Below are positions 50,682 to 59,711 of a stretch of 64,000 nt of DNA, piece after piece. This stretch comes from Pseudomonas putida W15Oct28. Its GTDB lineage: Bacteria > Pseudomonadota > Gammaproteobacteria > Pseudomonadales > Pseudomonadaceae. Within the stretch, counting starts at the first letter, position 1; each line of letters starts with the position of its first letter. Position numbers and translations under genes: made by a program. Where the stretch lies: contig NZ_JENB01000025.1 in assembly GCF_000708715.2 (NCBI RefSeq), positions 23,363 through 87,362 on the forward strand, given 5' to 3'. The notes under the pieces were generated by a model. That model saw nothing but the letters and a program-made list of their open reading frames with translations. It ran no database searches and was not told the origin of the DNA.

Positions 50682-52808
50682 ATGTCCCGTATGTTCAAGC
50701 TTCACCCCCTGGCGGCCTGCCTGGCCGTCGCCCTGCCGGCCTTGGCCGATGACCGTGACCCGCAGCCCCTGGCCCTGCCCTCCACGGCCATCACCGACAC
50801 CCTCGACAGCCGCGCCATCGACCTGGCCACGCCGACCCAGGCAGGCTCGCGCCTTGGCCTCAGCGCCCTGGAAACACCGGCCAGCACCAGCAGCATCAGC
50901 GCCGAGCAGATCCAGCAGCGCAACAACCTCACCGTGCAGGATGCAGTAACGCGGTCGCCGGGCATCACCTTCGTCGGCTCCCCGGGCGACGGCGGCACCG
51001 GCCTGTCCGCCCGCGGCTTTGCCGGCCACAGCTCGGTGATGACCCTGTTCGACGGCGCACGCCTGTACACCGGTGCCGGCACCCAGACGTTCCCTGTCGA
51101 CCCGTGGATGGTCGAACGCATCGATGTGATTCGCGGCCCGGCGTCGGTACTGCATGGCGAAGGCGCCACCGGCGCGGTGATCAACGTGATCCCGAAAAAA
51201 CCGTTTGCCGGCGAGGTGCGCAACCACGTGCGCCTGGGCTACGGCTCGTGGGACCGCCAGCAGCTCGGCCTGGACAGCGGCGGCAGCCTCAGCGAGCGCC
51301 TGAGCTATCGACTTACCCTCAACCAGCAGGCCGGCAACGGCTGGGTCGACCGCACCACTTCGCGCAGCCTGGCCCTGAGTGCCGCGCTGCGTTTCGATGC
51401 CAGTGACGACCTCAGCTTCACCCTTGCCCACGACCGTGGCGATGCTGAGCCGGCCAACTACTACGGCACCCCGCTGATCGACGGCCACTACCGCAGCAGC
51501 CTGCGCAAGAAAAACTACAACGTGCAGAACGACGTGCAGCACTACATCGATGAGTGGACCCGGCTGACCACCGACTGGACGCTGAACGACCACGTCAGCG
51601 CCAGCAACCAGCTGTACTACATCAAAAGCCGCCGCCACTGGCGCAACGCCGAAGATTACAGCTGGGACGCCGAGCGCCAGCAATTGCAGCGCGGCAGCTA
51701 CCTGGAGATCAAGCACAACCAGGAACAGTTCGGCGACCGCCAGACCTTCACCTTCGACCACACGTTGTTCGGCCTGGCCAGCAAGACCGTGGTCGGCGCG
51801 GAATACAACAAGGTCCGCTTCAACGTCGACAGCAATGCGCCCTACAACGATGTGGGCGGTGATTTCATCGACCCGTGGCAACCACAACCGGGTTGGTTCC
51901 ACAGCGCCTCGCCGCTGCGCCCGCAGACGTTGTCCAGCACCCACACCTTTGCCCTGTTCGCCGAAAACCGCCTGCAGCTGAGCGACCGGCTGTCGCTGGT
52001 GACCGGCGTGCGCCGCGACCAGAACCACATCGACCGCACCAACCTGACCAACGACAGCCGCAGCGACCACAGCCTGCAGGGTGGCAACTGGCGCGCCGGG
52101 CTGGTGTTCGCGGTCACCGACGACCTGTCGCTGTACGGGCAGTATTCCACCAGCCAGGAGGGGGTGAACAACCTCATCAGCCTCAGCCCCACCCAGATGC
52201 ACTATGACCTGACCGAAGCGAAGCAGACCGAGGTCGGCCTCAAGCAGCGCTTCTGGGAAGGCCGTGGCGAATGGACGCTTGCCGCCTACCACATCGTCAA
52301 GAAGAAGCTGCTGGTGGACGACCCGATCACCCACGAGAAGCAGCAGGCTGGGCAGCAGACGTCCGATGGCCTTGAGGCCACCCTGGAACTGGCATTGGCG
52401 CACCAGTGGCAGGTGTCGGCCAACGCGTCGCTGGTACGCGCCAGGTATGACGACTTCGACGAGATGGTCGGTGGCGTGGCGCAGGACCGCGCCGGCAACC
52501 GGCCGGCCAACGTGCCACGGCGTACAGCCAACCTGTGGTTGAGCAAAGGCTTCGGCCAGCAGGTCGAGGCCGGCATTGGTGCGCGGTATGTGGATGAGCG
52601 TTATGCCGATACCGCCAACACCCAGAGCGCCCCCGGGTACACCGTGGTCGATGCCAACATCGCCTGGCAGGTACTGCCGGATGTGAAGTTGGGCTTGCAG
52701 TTGAACAACCTGTTTGACCGCGAGTATGTGCAGGCGGCGTTCAGTGGGCAGCAGTGGTTGATGGGGATGCCCCGGTCGTACTTTGCGACGGTGGATTACA
52801 CCTTCTGA
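50682..52808 (+). CDS. TonB-dependent receptor under cobalamin riboswitch control
   Basis: A 708-residue receptor started at ATG 50682 (MSRMFKLHPLAACLAVALPA), with signal cleavage near ALADDRD. The plug has SISAEQIQQRNNLTVQDAVT and IDVIRGPASVLHGEGATGAV. The barrel ends in PRSYFATVDYTF with Phe last. It is longer than BtuB (about 600) and its plug resembles siderophore receptors. Yet the riboswitch in front, and a second riboswitch before an ABC importer 3.8 kb on, indicate transport of cobalamin, a corrinoid or a cobalt chelate. The call of substrate class is inference from regulation. Confidence 0.88.
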   Translation: MSRMFKLHPLAACLAVALPALADDRDPQPLALPSTAITDTLDSRAIDLATPTQAGSRLGLSALETPASTSSISAEQIQQRNNLTVQDAVTRSPGITFVGSPGDGGTGLSARGFAGHSSVMTLFDGARLYTGAGTQTFPVDPWMVERIDVIRGPASVLHGEGATGAVINVIPKKPFAGEVRNHVRLGYGSWDRQQLGLDSGGSLSERLSYRLTLNQQAGNGWVDRTTSRSLALSAALRFDASDDLSFTLAHDRGDAEPANYYGTPLIDGHYRSSLRKKNYNVQNDVQHYIDEWTRLTTDWTLNDHVSASNQLYYIKSRRHWRNAEDYSWDAERQQLQRGSYLEIKHNQEQFGDRQTFTFDHTLFGLASKTVVGAEYNKVRFNVDSNAPYNDVGGDFIDPWQPQPGWFHSASPLRPQTLSSTHTFALFAENRLQLSDRLSLVTGVRRDQNHIDRTNLTNDSRSDHSLQGGNWRAGLVFAVTDDLSLYGQYSTSQEGVNNLISLSPTQMHYDLTEAKQTEVGLKQRFWEGRGEWTLAAYHIVKKKLLVDDPITHEKQQAGQQTSDGLEATLELALAHQWQVSANASLVRARYDDFDEMVGGVAQDRAGNRPANVPRRTANLWLSKGFGQQVEAGIGARYVDERYADTANTQSAPGYTVVDANIAWQVLPDVKLGLQLNNLFDREYVQAAFSGQQWLMGMPRSYFATVDYTF

Positions 52809-52813
52809 TCTGA

Positions 52814-52929
52814 GCCTGTCTGTATTGGCCTCTTCGCGGGCACGCCCGCTCCCACAGAGATATCGCAGGCATTGAAAGCTGTGGTGTGCCTGTGGGAGCG
52901 GGCGAGCCCGCGAAGAGGCCGGCACAGGC
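52814..52929. repeat. Paired REP sequence (GCGGGCACGCCCGC / GCGGGCGAGCCCGC)
   Basis: Arms GCCTGTCTGTATTGGCCTCT and AGAGGCCGGCACAGGC with cores that differ by one base pair (CACGCC against GAGCCC complement). It begins six bases after the receptor stop. Confidence 0.88.
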
Positions 52930-53012
52930 AACACAAAAACCTCTACCAACCTCTAATCAATTAGTTATAAGATAACGTTTCACATGACATTAATTCCTAT
53001 CAGCGACCCTCC

Positions 53013-54179
53013 ATGACAAGCGCCAGCGCCACGCCCTCCCTGATCACCCAGCGCCTGCAGAGCATCGATGCCCTGCGCGGCCTGGTGATTCTGTTCATGC
53101 TTTTGGACCACGTCCGCGAAACGTTCTTCCTGCACCGCCAGGTCAGCGACCCGATGACCATCGACGCCACAGAGCCTTCGCTGTTCTTCAGCCGCACCCT
53201 GGCCCACCTCTGCGCGCCAGTGTTCGTCCTGCTGACCGGCCTGTCGGCCTGGCTGTACGGCGAAAAACACCAGGGCCGGAGCGATGTCTCGGCGTTCCTG
53301 TTCAAGCGCGGGCTGTTCCTGGTGGTGCTGGAATTCACCCTGGTCAACTTCGCCTGGACCTTCCAGCTGCCCCCCAGCGTGATCTACCTGCAAGTCATCT
53401 GGGCCATCGGCGTCAGCATGATCGCCCTGTCGCTGCTGGTATGGCTGCCACGTGCCGCCCTGCTCGCCCTGGGTGCAGTCATTGTCGCCGGCCACAACCT
53501 GCTCGACGGCCTGCACTTTGGCGTGGAGTCCGCCCTGCACGTGCCATGGGCGATCCTGCACGACCGTGGCTGGCTTGAGTTCTCCGAAAGCCTGCGCCTG
53601 CGCACCTCTTACCCGGTGCTGCCATGGATCGGGGTCATCGCCCTGGGCTATGGCCTGGGCCCCTGGTTCGCCCGTGGCAGCACAGCCGGCCAACGCCAGC
53701 AGCGCCTGCTGCTGGCTGGGCTGATCGCGTTGCTGGGCTTTGTCGTGTTGCGCCTGTTCAACGGCTATGGCGAGGCGCCGTGGAGCGGTTACCCGACCCT
53801 CACCCAAACCGTGATGAGCTTCTTCAACATCACCAAGTACCCGCCGTCACTGCTGTTCCTGGCGCTCACCTTGGGCTGCGGCCTGCTGTTGCTGCGCGCC
53901 TTCGAGCGCGCCGGCCAGGCCCGCTGGATCAGCGCGCTGGCGGTGTTTGGCGCAGCACCGATGTTCTTCTACCTGTTGCACCTGTATGTGCTGAAGCTGC
54001 TGTACCTGGCCAGCGTGGCGCTGTTCGGCCTCAACCACGGCGACTACTTCGGCTTCGACGGCATCGCGGCGGTGTGGCTGGGCGCTGCCCTGCTGGCGGT
54101 TTCGCTGTACCTGCCGGTGCGCGGGTTCGCCCGCCTGAAAGCACGCCGCCGCGACATCACCTGGCTGAAGTACTTCTGA
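53013..54179 (+). CDS. DUF1624/HGSNAT-like multi-pass membrane acyltransferase-like protein
   Basis: A 388-residue protein with about ten membrane helices. The conserved start is RLQSIDALRGLVILFMLLDHV, where the D-x-x-R-G-x...DH pattern of the DUF1624/heparan-alpha-glucosaminide N-acetyltransferase group is seen. HLCAPVFVLLTGLSAWLYGE and VLPWIGVIALGYGLG are further family blocks. Family members are thought to move acyl groups across the membrane, and the substrate here is unknown. It lies between the riboswitch-controlled receptor and the second riboswitch, and has its own AT-rich promoter (TTATAAGATAACG) with a CTAATCAATTAG palindrome at 52953-52964. Confidence 0.78.
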   Translation: MTSASATPSLITQRLQSIDALRGLVILFMLLDHVRETFFLHRQVSDPMTIDATEPSLFFSRTLAHLCAPVFVLLTGLSAWLYGEKHQGRSDVSAFLFKRGLFLVVLEFTLVNFAWTFQLPPSVIYLQVIWAIGVSMIALSLLVWLPRAALLALGAVIVAGHNLLDGLHFGVESALHVPWAILHDRGWLEFSESLRLRTSYPVLPWIGVIALGYGLGPWFARGSTAGQRQQRLLLAGLIALLGFVVLRLFNGYGEAPWSGYPTLTQTVMSFFNITKYPPSLLFLALTLGCGLLLLRAFERAGQARWISALAVFGAAPMFFYLLHLYVLKLLYLASVALFGLNHGDYFGFDGIAAVWLGAALLAVSLYLPVRGFARLKARRRDITWLKYF

Positions 54180-54221
54180 AAAGCGTTTTCACCCGGCGGC
54201 GCGATGGTCTACCATGCGGGC

Positions 54222-54392
54222 CGCCGGTTTCCACCACGGAATTAATAGGGAATCCCAGGCCCGTCAATACGGGCCAAACGGAACTGCCCCCGCAACTGTA
54301 GGTGCCGAGCCTGCTCCATCGATGCCACTGGGCCACGCGCCCGGGAAGGCCGGAGCCGGGCCATGACGCACCAGTCAGGAGACCTGCCGGCC
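54222..54392 (+). promoter_or_regulatory. Second cobalamin riboswitch, leading the ABC operon
   Basis: The B12 box AGTCAGGAGACCTGCC is at 54373-54388. The core ACTGCCCCCGCAACTGTAGG lies at 54283-54302, preceded by GCCGGTTTCC and TAATAGGGAATCC. The box is 129 bases before the binding-protein ATG at 54517, almost the same spacing as the first riboswitch. It should cover all five downstream genes. The remaining part of the 337-base gap is leader sequence. Confidence 0.93.
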
Positions 54393-54516
54393 TACATTTA
54401 CCAACCGGCGGGGTGTCCGGGATTGGCCATCAGTGTTGCCCCTGCCATCGGCGGGGGCTCGGCGATGCCTGTCCGTGCGTTCCTCACCCGAACTGTCCGA
54501 TAGGAGATCGCCCAGC

Positions 54517-55527
54517 ATGCTGCCCCGTTTCGCCACCCTGCTCGCCGGCCTTGGCCTCACTGGCCTGGCCCAGGCCGCCACCACCCACTACCCGCTGACG
54601 GTCGAGAACTGCGGCAAACCGCAAACCTTCGCCCAGGCGCCGCAGCGCGCCGTCACCATCGGCCAGGCCGGCACCGAGATGCTCTACGCACTCGGGCTGG
54701 GCGACAAGCTGGCGGGCACCTCGCTGTGGTTCAACAACGTGCTGCCCGAGTACCAGGCGCAGAACGACAAGGTGCCGCGCCTGGCCGACAATGACCCCAG
54801 CTTCGAGGCCGTGGTCGGCAAGCGCCCGCAGCTGGTGACCGTGCAGTTCGAATGGATGGTCGGCGCCCAGGGTGTGGTCGGCACACGCGAGCAGTTCGAA
54901 GAACTGAAGATACCCACCTACCTGCTGCCGTCGGACTGCGAAGGCAAGGACAACCTGGTCGGCGCCGATGGCACACGCCTGCAGGCGTTCCAGGTCAGCA
55001 GCATCTACAAGAGCGTCAGCCAGCTGGCCGAGATCTTTGATGTGCAGGACCGCGGCACTGCGTTGAACGCCGAGCTGAAAGGCCGCCTGGACAGCGCCAA
55101 GGCACAACTGGCCGGCAAGGACCTGTCCGCCACCTCGGCACTGTTCTGGTTCTCCAGCGCCGACCTCGACATCGACCCTTACGTGGCAGGCCGCCAAGGG
55201 GTCGCCGACTTCATGCTGCGCACCCTGGGCGTGCGCAATGTGGTCGAGTCCACCGAGGAGTGGCCCACCGTAGGCTGGGAAACTCTGGCCAAGGCCAACC
55301 CCACCTGGCTGATCATCGCCCGCATGGACCGCCGCCGCTTCCCCGCCGACGACTACCAGAAGAAGCTGGAATTCCTGCGTAACGACCCGGTCACCCGCAA
55401 CATGGACGCGGTGAAGCACGACCGCATCATCGTCCTCGACGCCGACGCCATGCAGGCCGGCATCCGCCTGTTCCGTGGCCTGCAAACATTGTCGGCAGCC
55501 TTCGCCAGCGGTAAAGCGGCCCAGTGA
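54517..55527 (+). CDS. Periplasmic binding protein of a cobalamin/iron-type ABC importer (BtuF-like)
   Basis: A 336-residue class III binding protein started at ATG 54517 with AGGAG 11 bases upstream. Signal cleavage is near GLAQAATTH. The fold is recognised from PQRAVTIGQAGTEMLYALGL, RPQLVTVQFEWM and NPTWLIIARMDR. It is the first gene after the riboswitch and captures cobalamin or a related chelate for the permease. A role in Fe-siderophore transport is unlikely given the riboswitch. Confidence 0.85.
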   Translation: MLPRFATLLAGLGLTGLAQAATTHYPLTVENCGKPQTFAQAPQRAVTIGQAGTEMLYALGLGDKLAGTSLWFNNVLPEYQAQNDKVPRLADNDPSFEAVVGKRPQLVTVQFEWMVGAQGVVGTREQFEELKIPTYLLPSDCEGKDNLVGADGTRLQAFQVSSIYKSVSQLAEIFDVQDRGTALNAELKGRLDSAKAQLAGKDLSATSALFWFSSADLDIDPYVAGRQGVADFMLRTLGVRNVVESTEEWPTVGWETLAKANPTWLIIARMDRRRFPADDYQKKLEFLRNDPVTRNMDAVKHDRIIVLDADAMQAGIRLFRGLQTLSAAFASGKAAQ

Positions 55528-56543
55528 TGATTCGCCTGTTACCCTGCATCGCAATCGCCCTGGCGGCACTGTTGGCCGCCTTGCTGGCCGGCACTGCCAT
55601 CGGTGAGACCAACCTGTCACCCAGCGTGGTCGGCCAGGTGCTAGCCAACCATCTATGGCAGGCTGGCTACCCGGTTGACCCGATCGACGCCGGCATCGTC
55701 TGGAACTACCGCCTGACCCGCACCCTGGTCGCGGCAGCCTGCGGTGCCGGCCTGGCCACCTGCGGTGTGGTTCTCCAGGCACTGCTGCGCAACCCGCTGG
55801 CCGAGCCGTACTTGCTGGGCTTGTCGGCCGGCGCCTCGACCGGTGCAGTGCTGGTCGGCCTGCTGGGCCTGGGTAGCCTGGCGCTGAGCATGTCCGGGGG
55901 CGCTTTCATCGGTGCGCTGGCTGCTTTCGCCCTGGTGCTGCTACTGGCCCGCGCGGCCGGCCCAAGCAGCAACAACGCGCAGGTGATCCTCGCCGGTATC
56001 GCCGGCTCGCAACTGTTCACCGCACTCACCGCCTTTCTCATCACCAAGTCGGCCACCGCCGAACAGGCACGCGGCATCCTGTTCTGGCTGCTGGGCAATC
56101 TCAGCGGCGTGCGTTGGCCTTCCGTGTGGCTGGCCGTGCCGGTGGCGCTGTTCGGCCTGGTGGTGTGCCTGTTGCACCGCCGCGCGCTGGATGCCTTCAC
56201 CTTCGGCGCCGATTCGGCTGCATCGCTGGGTATCCCGGTGCGGCGCACCCAGTTGCTGCTGATCAGTTGCACGGCACTGGTCACGGCCGTGATGGTGTCC
56301 ATCGTCGGCGCCATCGGTTTTGTCGGGCTGGTGATTCCGCATGCCCTGCGCCTGCTGCTCGGCCCCGGGCACAGCCGCCTGTTGCCCGCCAGCGCATTGG
56401 GCGGTGCACTGTTCCTGATTGCAGCCGACATTCTTTCGCGCACCTTGATTGCGGGCCAGGTGATTCCCGTGGGCGTGGTCACCGCACTGATCGGTGCCCC
56501 CGTCTTCGCGCTTATCCTGGTCAGCCGCCGAGGGCACTCATGA
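55527..56543 (+). CDS. FecCD/BtuC-family ABC permease
   Basis: A 338-residue permease with about ten helices. ATG at 55527 shares its A with the upstream TGA stop; a GTG at 55524 is an alternative. Family blocks are RLTRTLVAAACGAGLATCGV, LRNPLAEPYLLGLSAGASTG and the helix 7-8 ATPase-coupling region VGAIGFVGLVIPHALRLLLG. It forms the membrane channel of the importer with the ATPase next in the operon. Confidence 0.9.
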   Translation: MIRLLPCIAIALAALLAALLAGTAIGETNLSPSVVGQVLANHLWQAGYPVDPIDAGIVWNYRLTRTLVAAACGAGLATCGVVLQALLRNPLAEPYLLGLSAGASTGAVLVGLLGLGSLALSMSGGAFIGALAAFALVLLLARAAGPSSNNAQVILAGIAGSQLFTALTAFLITKSATAEQARGILFWLLGNLSGVRWPSVWLAVPVALFGLVVCLLHRRALDAFTFGADSAASLGIPVRRTQLLLISCTALVTAVMVSIVGAIGFVGLVIPHALRLLLGPGHSRLLPASALGGALFLIAADILSRTLIAGQVIPVGVVTALIGAPVFALILVSRRGHS

Positions 56544-57328
56544 CGGTCATGACCGCTGTAAAGCTTGCGCCGCTGAGTTGCCATGGCCTGGGGCTGCAAC
56601 TGGCCGGCAACACCGTGCTGCGCGATATCGACCTGCACGTTGTGGCAGGTGAAACCCTGGGCATCGTCGGCCCCAACGGCTCCGGCAAATCCTCGCTGCT
56701 CAAGCTGCTGGCCGGGCTGCGCAAGCCGGCCAGCGGCAGCGTGCAACTGCTGGGCGAACCGCTGGCACAGCTGCCCCGCCGCCGTGTTGCGCAGGCCTTG
56801 GCCCTGGTCGAGCAACAGGCGGACACCCTCGATGCAATCAGTGTGTTCGATGCCGTTGCCTTGGGCCGTACACCGTGGCTGTCGGCACTGGCACCGTTCT
56901 CTCGGGAGGACCGTGCCATCGTCGAGCAGGCCCTGGCGGACCTCGACGCCCTGCACCTGCGCACGCGCCTATGGGGTTCGCTGTCGGGTGGCGAGCGCCA
57001 GCGCGTGCACATCGCCCGCGCCCTGGCGCAACGGCCACAGGTACTGTTGCTGGACGAGCCGACCAACCACCTGGACATTCAGCACCAGCTAAGCCTGCTG
57101 CAGCAGGTTCAAGCCCTGCCGGTGACCACGCTGGTGGCCCTGCACGACCTCAACCAGGCACTCACCTGCGACCGCGTCGCGGTGCTGGACAACGGCCGCC
57201 TGGTCGCCCTTGGCAAACCGTTCGACGTCCTCACGCCCGAGCGCCTGCTGTGCACCTTCGGCGTACATGCCCGCTACCTCACCGACCCCTTCGATGGCGC
57301 GCGCATCCTGCGTTTTCGCGCCCCCTGA
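56540..57328 (+). CDS. ABC transporter ATPase (BtuD/FecE-like)
   Basis: A 262-residue ATPase started at ATG 56540, overlapping the permease stop by four bases. Walker A is IVGPNGSGKSSLLKLLAGL, the signature is GSLSGGERQRVHIARAL, Walker B is QVLLLDEPTNHLD and the H-loop is TLVALHDLNQAL. It drives the import complex. The shape is typical of siderophore/B12 importers. Confidence 0.92.
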   Translation: MTVMTAVKLAPLSCHGLGLQLAGNTVLRDIDLHVVAGETLGIVGPNGSGKSSLLKLLAGLRKPASGSVQLLGEPLAQLPRRRVAQALALVEQQADTLDAISVFDAVALGRTPWLSALAPFSREDRAIVEQALADLDALHLRTRLWGSLSGGERQRVHIARALAQRPQVLLLDEPTNHLDIQHQLSLLQQVQALPVTTLVALHDLNQALTCDRVAVLDNGRLVALGKPFDVLTPERLLCTFGVHARYLTDPFDGARILRFRAP

Positions 57329-57345
57329 ACCAGGAAGTTCTACTG

Positions 57346-57780
57346 ATGCTGTTGCGCCCTGTCGCCCTGCTGCTTGCCACCGCCCTGCTTGCCCCCGCCG
57401 CACTGGCTGAAGTGCATGAAGTGAAAATGCTCAACCGCGGCAGCGAGGGCGCGATGGTGTACGAGCCGGACCACCTGCGCATTGCCCCTGGCGACACCGT
57501 GCGCTTTCTGCCCACCCAGAGCGGGCACAATGCGGCCAGCGTGCCCGGCCTGCTGCCCACCGGCGCCGAGCCCTTCAAGAGCAAACTGAACCAGCCGTTC
57601 GAGCAGACCTTCAGCGTGCCGGGCGTGTACGGCATCCAGTGCATTCCGCACCTGGCGATGGGCATGGTGATGGTGATCCAGGTGGGCGATGCGCCGGCTG
57701 CGCAATTGCCAGCCAGCTTGCCTACGCGGGCGCAAGCCCGCTTCGCAGCCCAGTTGCAGAAGCTTGGGGTCGGGCAATGA
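57346..57780 (+). CDS. Pseudoazurin-type blue copper protein in a B12-riboswitch operon
   Basis: A 144-residue cupredoxin started at ATG 57346, 17 bases after the ATPase stop. The signal peptide ends at A21 (LLAPAALAE). Copper ligands H61 (QSGHNAAS), C99 and H102 (GIQCIPHLAMGM) and M107 are all present. With A21 removed they become H40, C78, H81 and M86, exactly the pseudoazurin numbering. Pseudoazurins carry electrons to periplasmic reductases such as nitrite reductase, but no denitrification genes are nearby. Its coupling to the cobalamin operon and overlap with the porin gene are unusual; a redox role on the imported metal complex is a guess. Confidence 0.85.
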   Translation: MLLRPVALLLATALLAPAALAEVHEVKMLNRGSEGAMVYEPDHLRIAPGDTVRFLPTQSGHNAASVPGLLPTGAEPFKSKLNQPFEQTFSVPGVYGIQCIPHLAMGMVMVIQVGDAPAAQLPASLPTRAQARFAAQLQKLGVGQ

Positions 57781-59114
57781 GTCGGCTTTTGTGGGCGCTG
57801 CCCCTTCTAGGGCTTGCGCCGTTCGCCCTGGCCGATTCAGCGCAGTCGCAAAGCAACGGTTTTGTCGAAGACGGCAGCTGGAGCATCCTCAACCGCAGCG
57901 TATTCGACCAACGCGACTACAAGCACGGTGGGCGCAACAGTGCTGCGCGCAATGCCTACAAACCGCGCAGCGAACGTAATGGCAAGGCTGAGGAATGGGC
58001 CTACGGCTTGATGGGGACATTTCAGTCCGGCTTCACCCAAGGCCTGATCGGTGTCGGCGTCGATGCCCATGCCTATCTGGGCGTACAACTCGACAGTGGC
58101 GGCGGGCGCGCGGGCAAAGCGCGCCTGCTGGGGGTGGATAACGACGGGCACCCGAAAAACGAATACAGCCGCGCGGGCGCGGCGCTGAAGTTGCGGGTCT
58201 CCAATACCGTGCTGTCCTATGGCGAGCAACGGGTCAAAACCCCGGTATTCAGCTCTTCCGACAGCCGCCTGCTGCCCGAGACCGCCACCGGGTTCTTCTT
58301 CACCACCAACGAATTCGACACGCTCAAGCTGGTGGCCGGGCACTTCAACGAAAACGCCGACCGCAATGCCTCCAGCCACGACCAGGGTTTCGTGGTGAAC
58401 TACTCCAACGGCAAGCAGGGCAACAGTTTCGACCTGGCCGGCGTGGTCTGGAACCCCGGTGCAGCGTTCAGCGGCAGCCTGTACACCTCGCGCTACGAGG
58501 ACAGCTGGAACCAGCACTACCTGGGCAGCACCCTCACCCACGCCCTGGATGATCGCCGCAGCGTCAGCCTGGACTTGAACCTTTACCGCACCACAGACAC
58601 CGGCAAGGCGCTGTCCGGGCACATCGACAACACCACCTGGAGCCTGGTCTCACGCTACAACCAGGGGCCACACGGTTTCAGCCTGGGCTGGCAGCAGGTA
58701 GACGGCAACACCCCCTTCGACTACGTGACGCGAGGGGCCATCTTCATTGCCAACGCCGTGCAGATGTCGGACTTCAACGCACCGAACGAGAAGTCCTGGC
58801 AGGCACGCTATGACCTGAACATGGGCGCCTATGGCGTACCGGGGCTGAACCTGACGGCGCTGTACGTGCGGGGGTTCGATATCGACGGCACGCATGTCGA
58901 CCCCAATGGCGGGTACGCGTACCTGGGGTATGGCAAGGGTGGCAAGCATTGGGAGCGGGACCTGGAGGCGCGGTATGTGGTGCAGAGCGGCAAGGCCAAG
59001 GGGACGACGTTCTCGGTGAGGCATAACGTGCACCGGGGGAACACGGCGCAGGCGGAGCTGGACGGGGACCAGATACGGTTGGCGGTGGAGTGGCCGCTGT
59101 CTGGGGGGTTCTGA
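57777..59114 (+). CDS. OprD-family outer-membrane porin
   Basis: A 445-residue porin started at ATG 57777, overlapping the pseudoazurin stop by four bases (ATGA). A signal peptide ends near FALADSAQ. OprD blocks include DGSWSILNRSVFDQRDYKHG, EEWAYGLMGTFQSGFTQGLI and GVDAHAYLGVQLDSGGG. The C-terminus is RLAVEWPLSGGF with Phe last. OprD porins pass small organic solutes. Its place at the end of the riboswitch operon suggests a co-imported small substrate or precursor, which is inference. Confidence 0.9.
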   Translation: MSRLLWALPLLGLAPFALADSAQSQSNGFVEDGSWSILNRSVFDQRDYKHGGRNSAARNAYKPRSERNGKAEEWAYGLMGTFQSGFTQGLIGVGVDAHAYLGVQLDSGGGRAGKARLLGVDNDGHPKNEYSRAGAALKLRVSNTVLSYGEQRVKTPVFSSSDSRLLPETATGFFFTTNEFDTLKLVAGHFNENADRNASSHDQGFVVNYSNGKQGNSFDLAGVVWNPGAAFSGSLYTSRYEDSWNQHYLGSTLTHALDDRRSVSLDLNLYRTTDTGKALSGHIDNTTWSLVSRYNQGPHGFSLGWQQVDGNTPFDYVTRGAIFIANAVQMSDFNAPNEKSWQARYDLNMGAYGVPGLNLTALYVRGFDIDGTHVDPNGGYAYLGYGKGGKHWERDLEARYVVQSGKAKGTTFSVRHNVHRGNTAQAELDGDQIRLAVEWPLSGGF

Positions 59115-59121
59115 TAGACCG

Positions 59122-59275
59122 GGTTGCCTGATGGAGCCTGGGGCTGCTTTGCAGCCCATCGCGACGCAAGGCCGCTCCTACAGGGATCGCGAAAAGCCCG
59201 GACTGCGTGATCCCTGTGGGAGCGGCCTTGTGTCGCGATGGGCCGCAAAGCGGCCCCAGGCTCCATCAGGCAACC
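59122..59275. repeat. Paired REP sequence with 65-base arms, overlapping a gene end
   Basis: Arms run from GGTTGCCTGATGGAGCCTGG to its complement, including the GCGACGCAAGGCCGCTCC core and a GGATC inner end. It lies eight bases after the porin stop. Its right end supplies the stop and last two codons of the hypothetical gene at 59266. Confidence 0.9.
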
Positions 59276-59589
59276 GAGCTACCCGCAGGCAACAACCCCC
59301 ACTCCGCCCGTTCCTGCTCATTCATCGCGACCAGTACCTCGGCAAACGCCCGCTCCAGCTCCGAACTGACATTGCCAAACACCTTGTAATTGGTCATCAA
59401 ATACCGCTTCACCACCCTCGGCCAACGGCGTTCCTTATGCGCCGCATTGATGATGCCCTTGGCGTCATGGTAGGTCGCCCCACGCCACAGTTCTATCAGC
59501 CTTTTGTCAAAATCCGCAAAGGTCCACAGGTCAATGCGGTCTTCGAATTCGTCCAGCAGTTTGAGTTTGTACAGGGCCATGTATGGCAT
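59266..59589 (-). CDS. Hypothetical protein, 107 residues
   Basis: Started at ATG 59589 (MPYMALYKLKLLDEFEDRID) with GGAG nearby on the minus strand (AGGGAGACTCACG). The protein looks mostly helical and soluble, with EDRIDLWTFADFDKRLIELW and a charged HKERRWPRVVKRYLM stretch. There is no signal or membrane helix, and I recognise no family. The final residues are coded by a REP arm. Confidence 0.65.
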   Translation of the reverse strand: MPYMALYKLKLLDEFEDRIDLWTFADFDKRLIELWRGATYHDAKGIINAAHKERRWPRVVKRYLMTNYKVFGNVSSELERAFAEVLVAMNEQERAEWGLLPAGSSVA

Positions 59590-59711
59590 CGTGAGTCTCC
59601 CTCTGGTGCAGTGAACAAGCCGTGCACAGGGGAAGGTAAGCAAGCCGGGCCGGTTTTGAAATGAACGCGTCGATCAGGCCCAAAGCGCCACTGTAGGCGC
59701 TTTCCCACAGG

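Noticed and set aside
50658..52949. Very long minus-strand reading frame (763 codons) opposite the TonB receptor
   Set aside because: It mirrors the receptor, has no recognisable domains, and the plus strand has a signal peptide, plug and barrel. High GC produces such frames.
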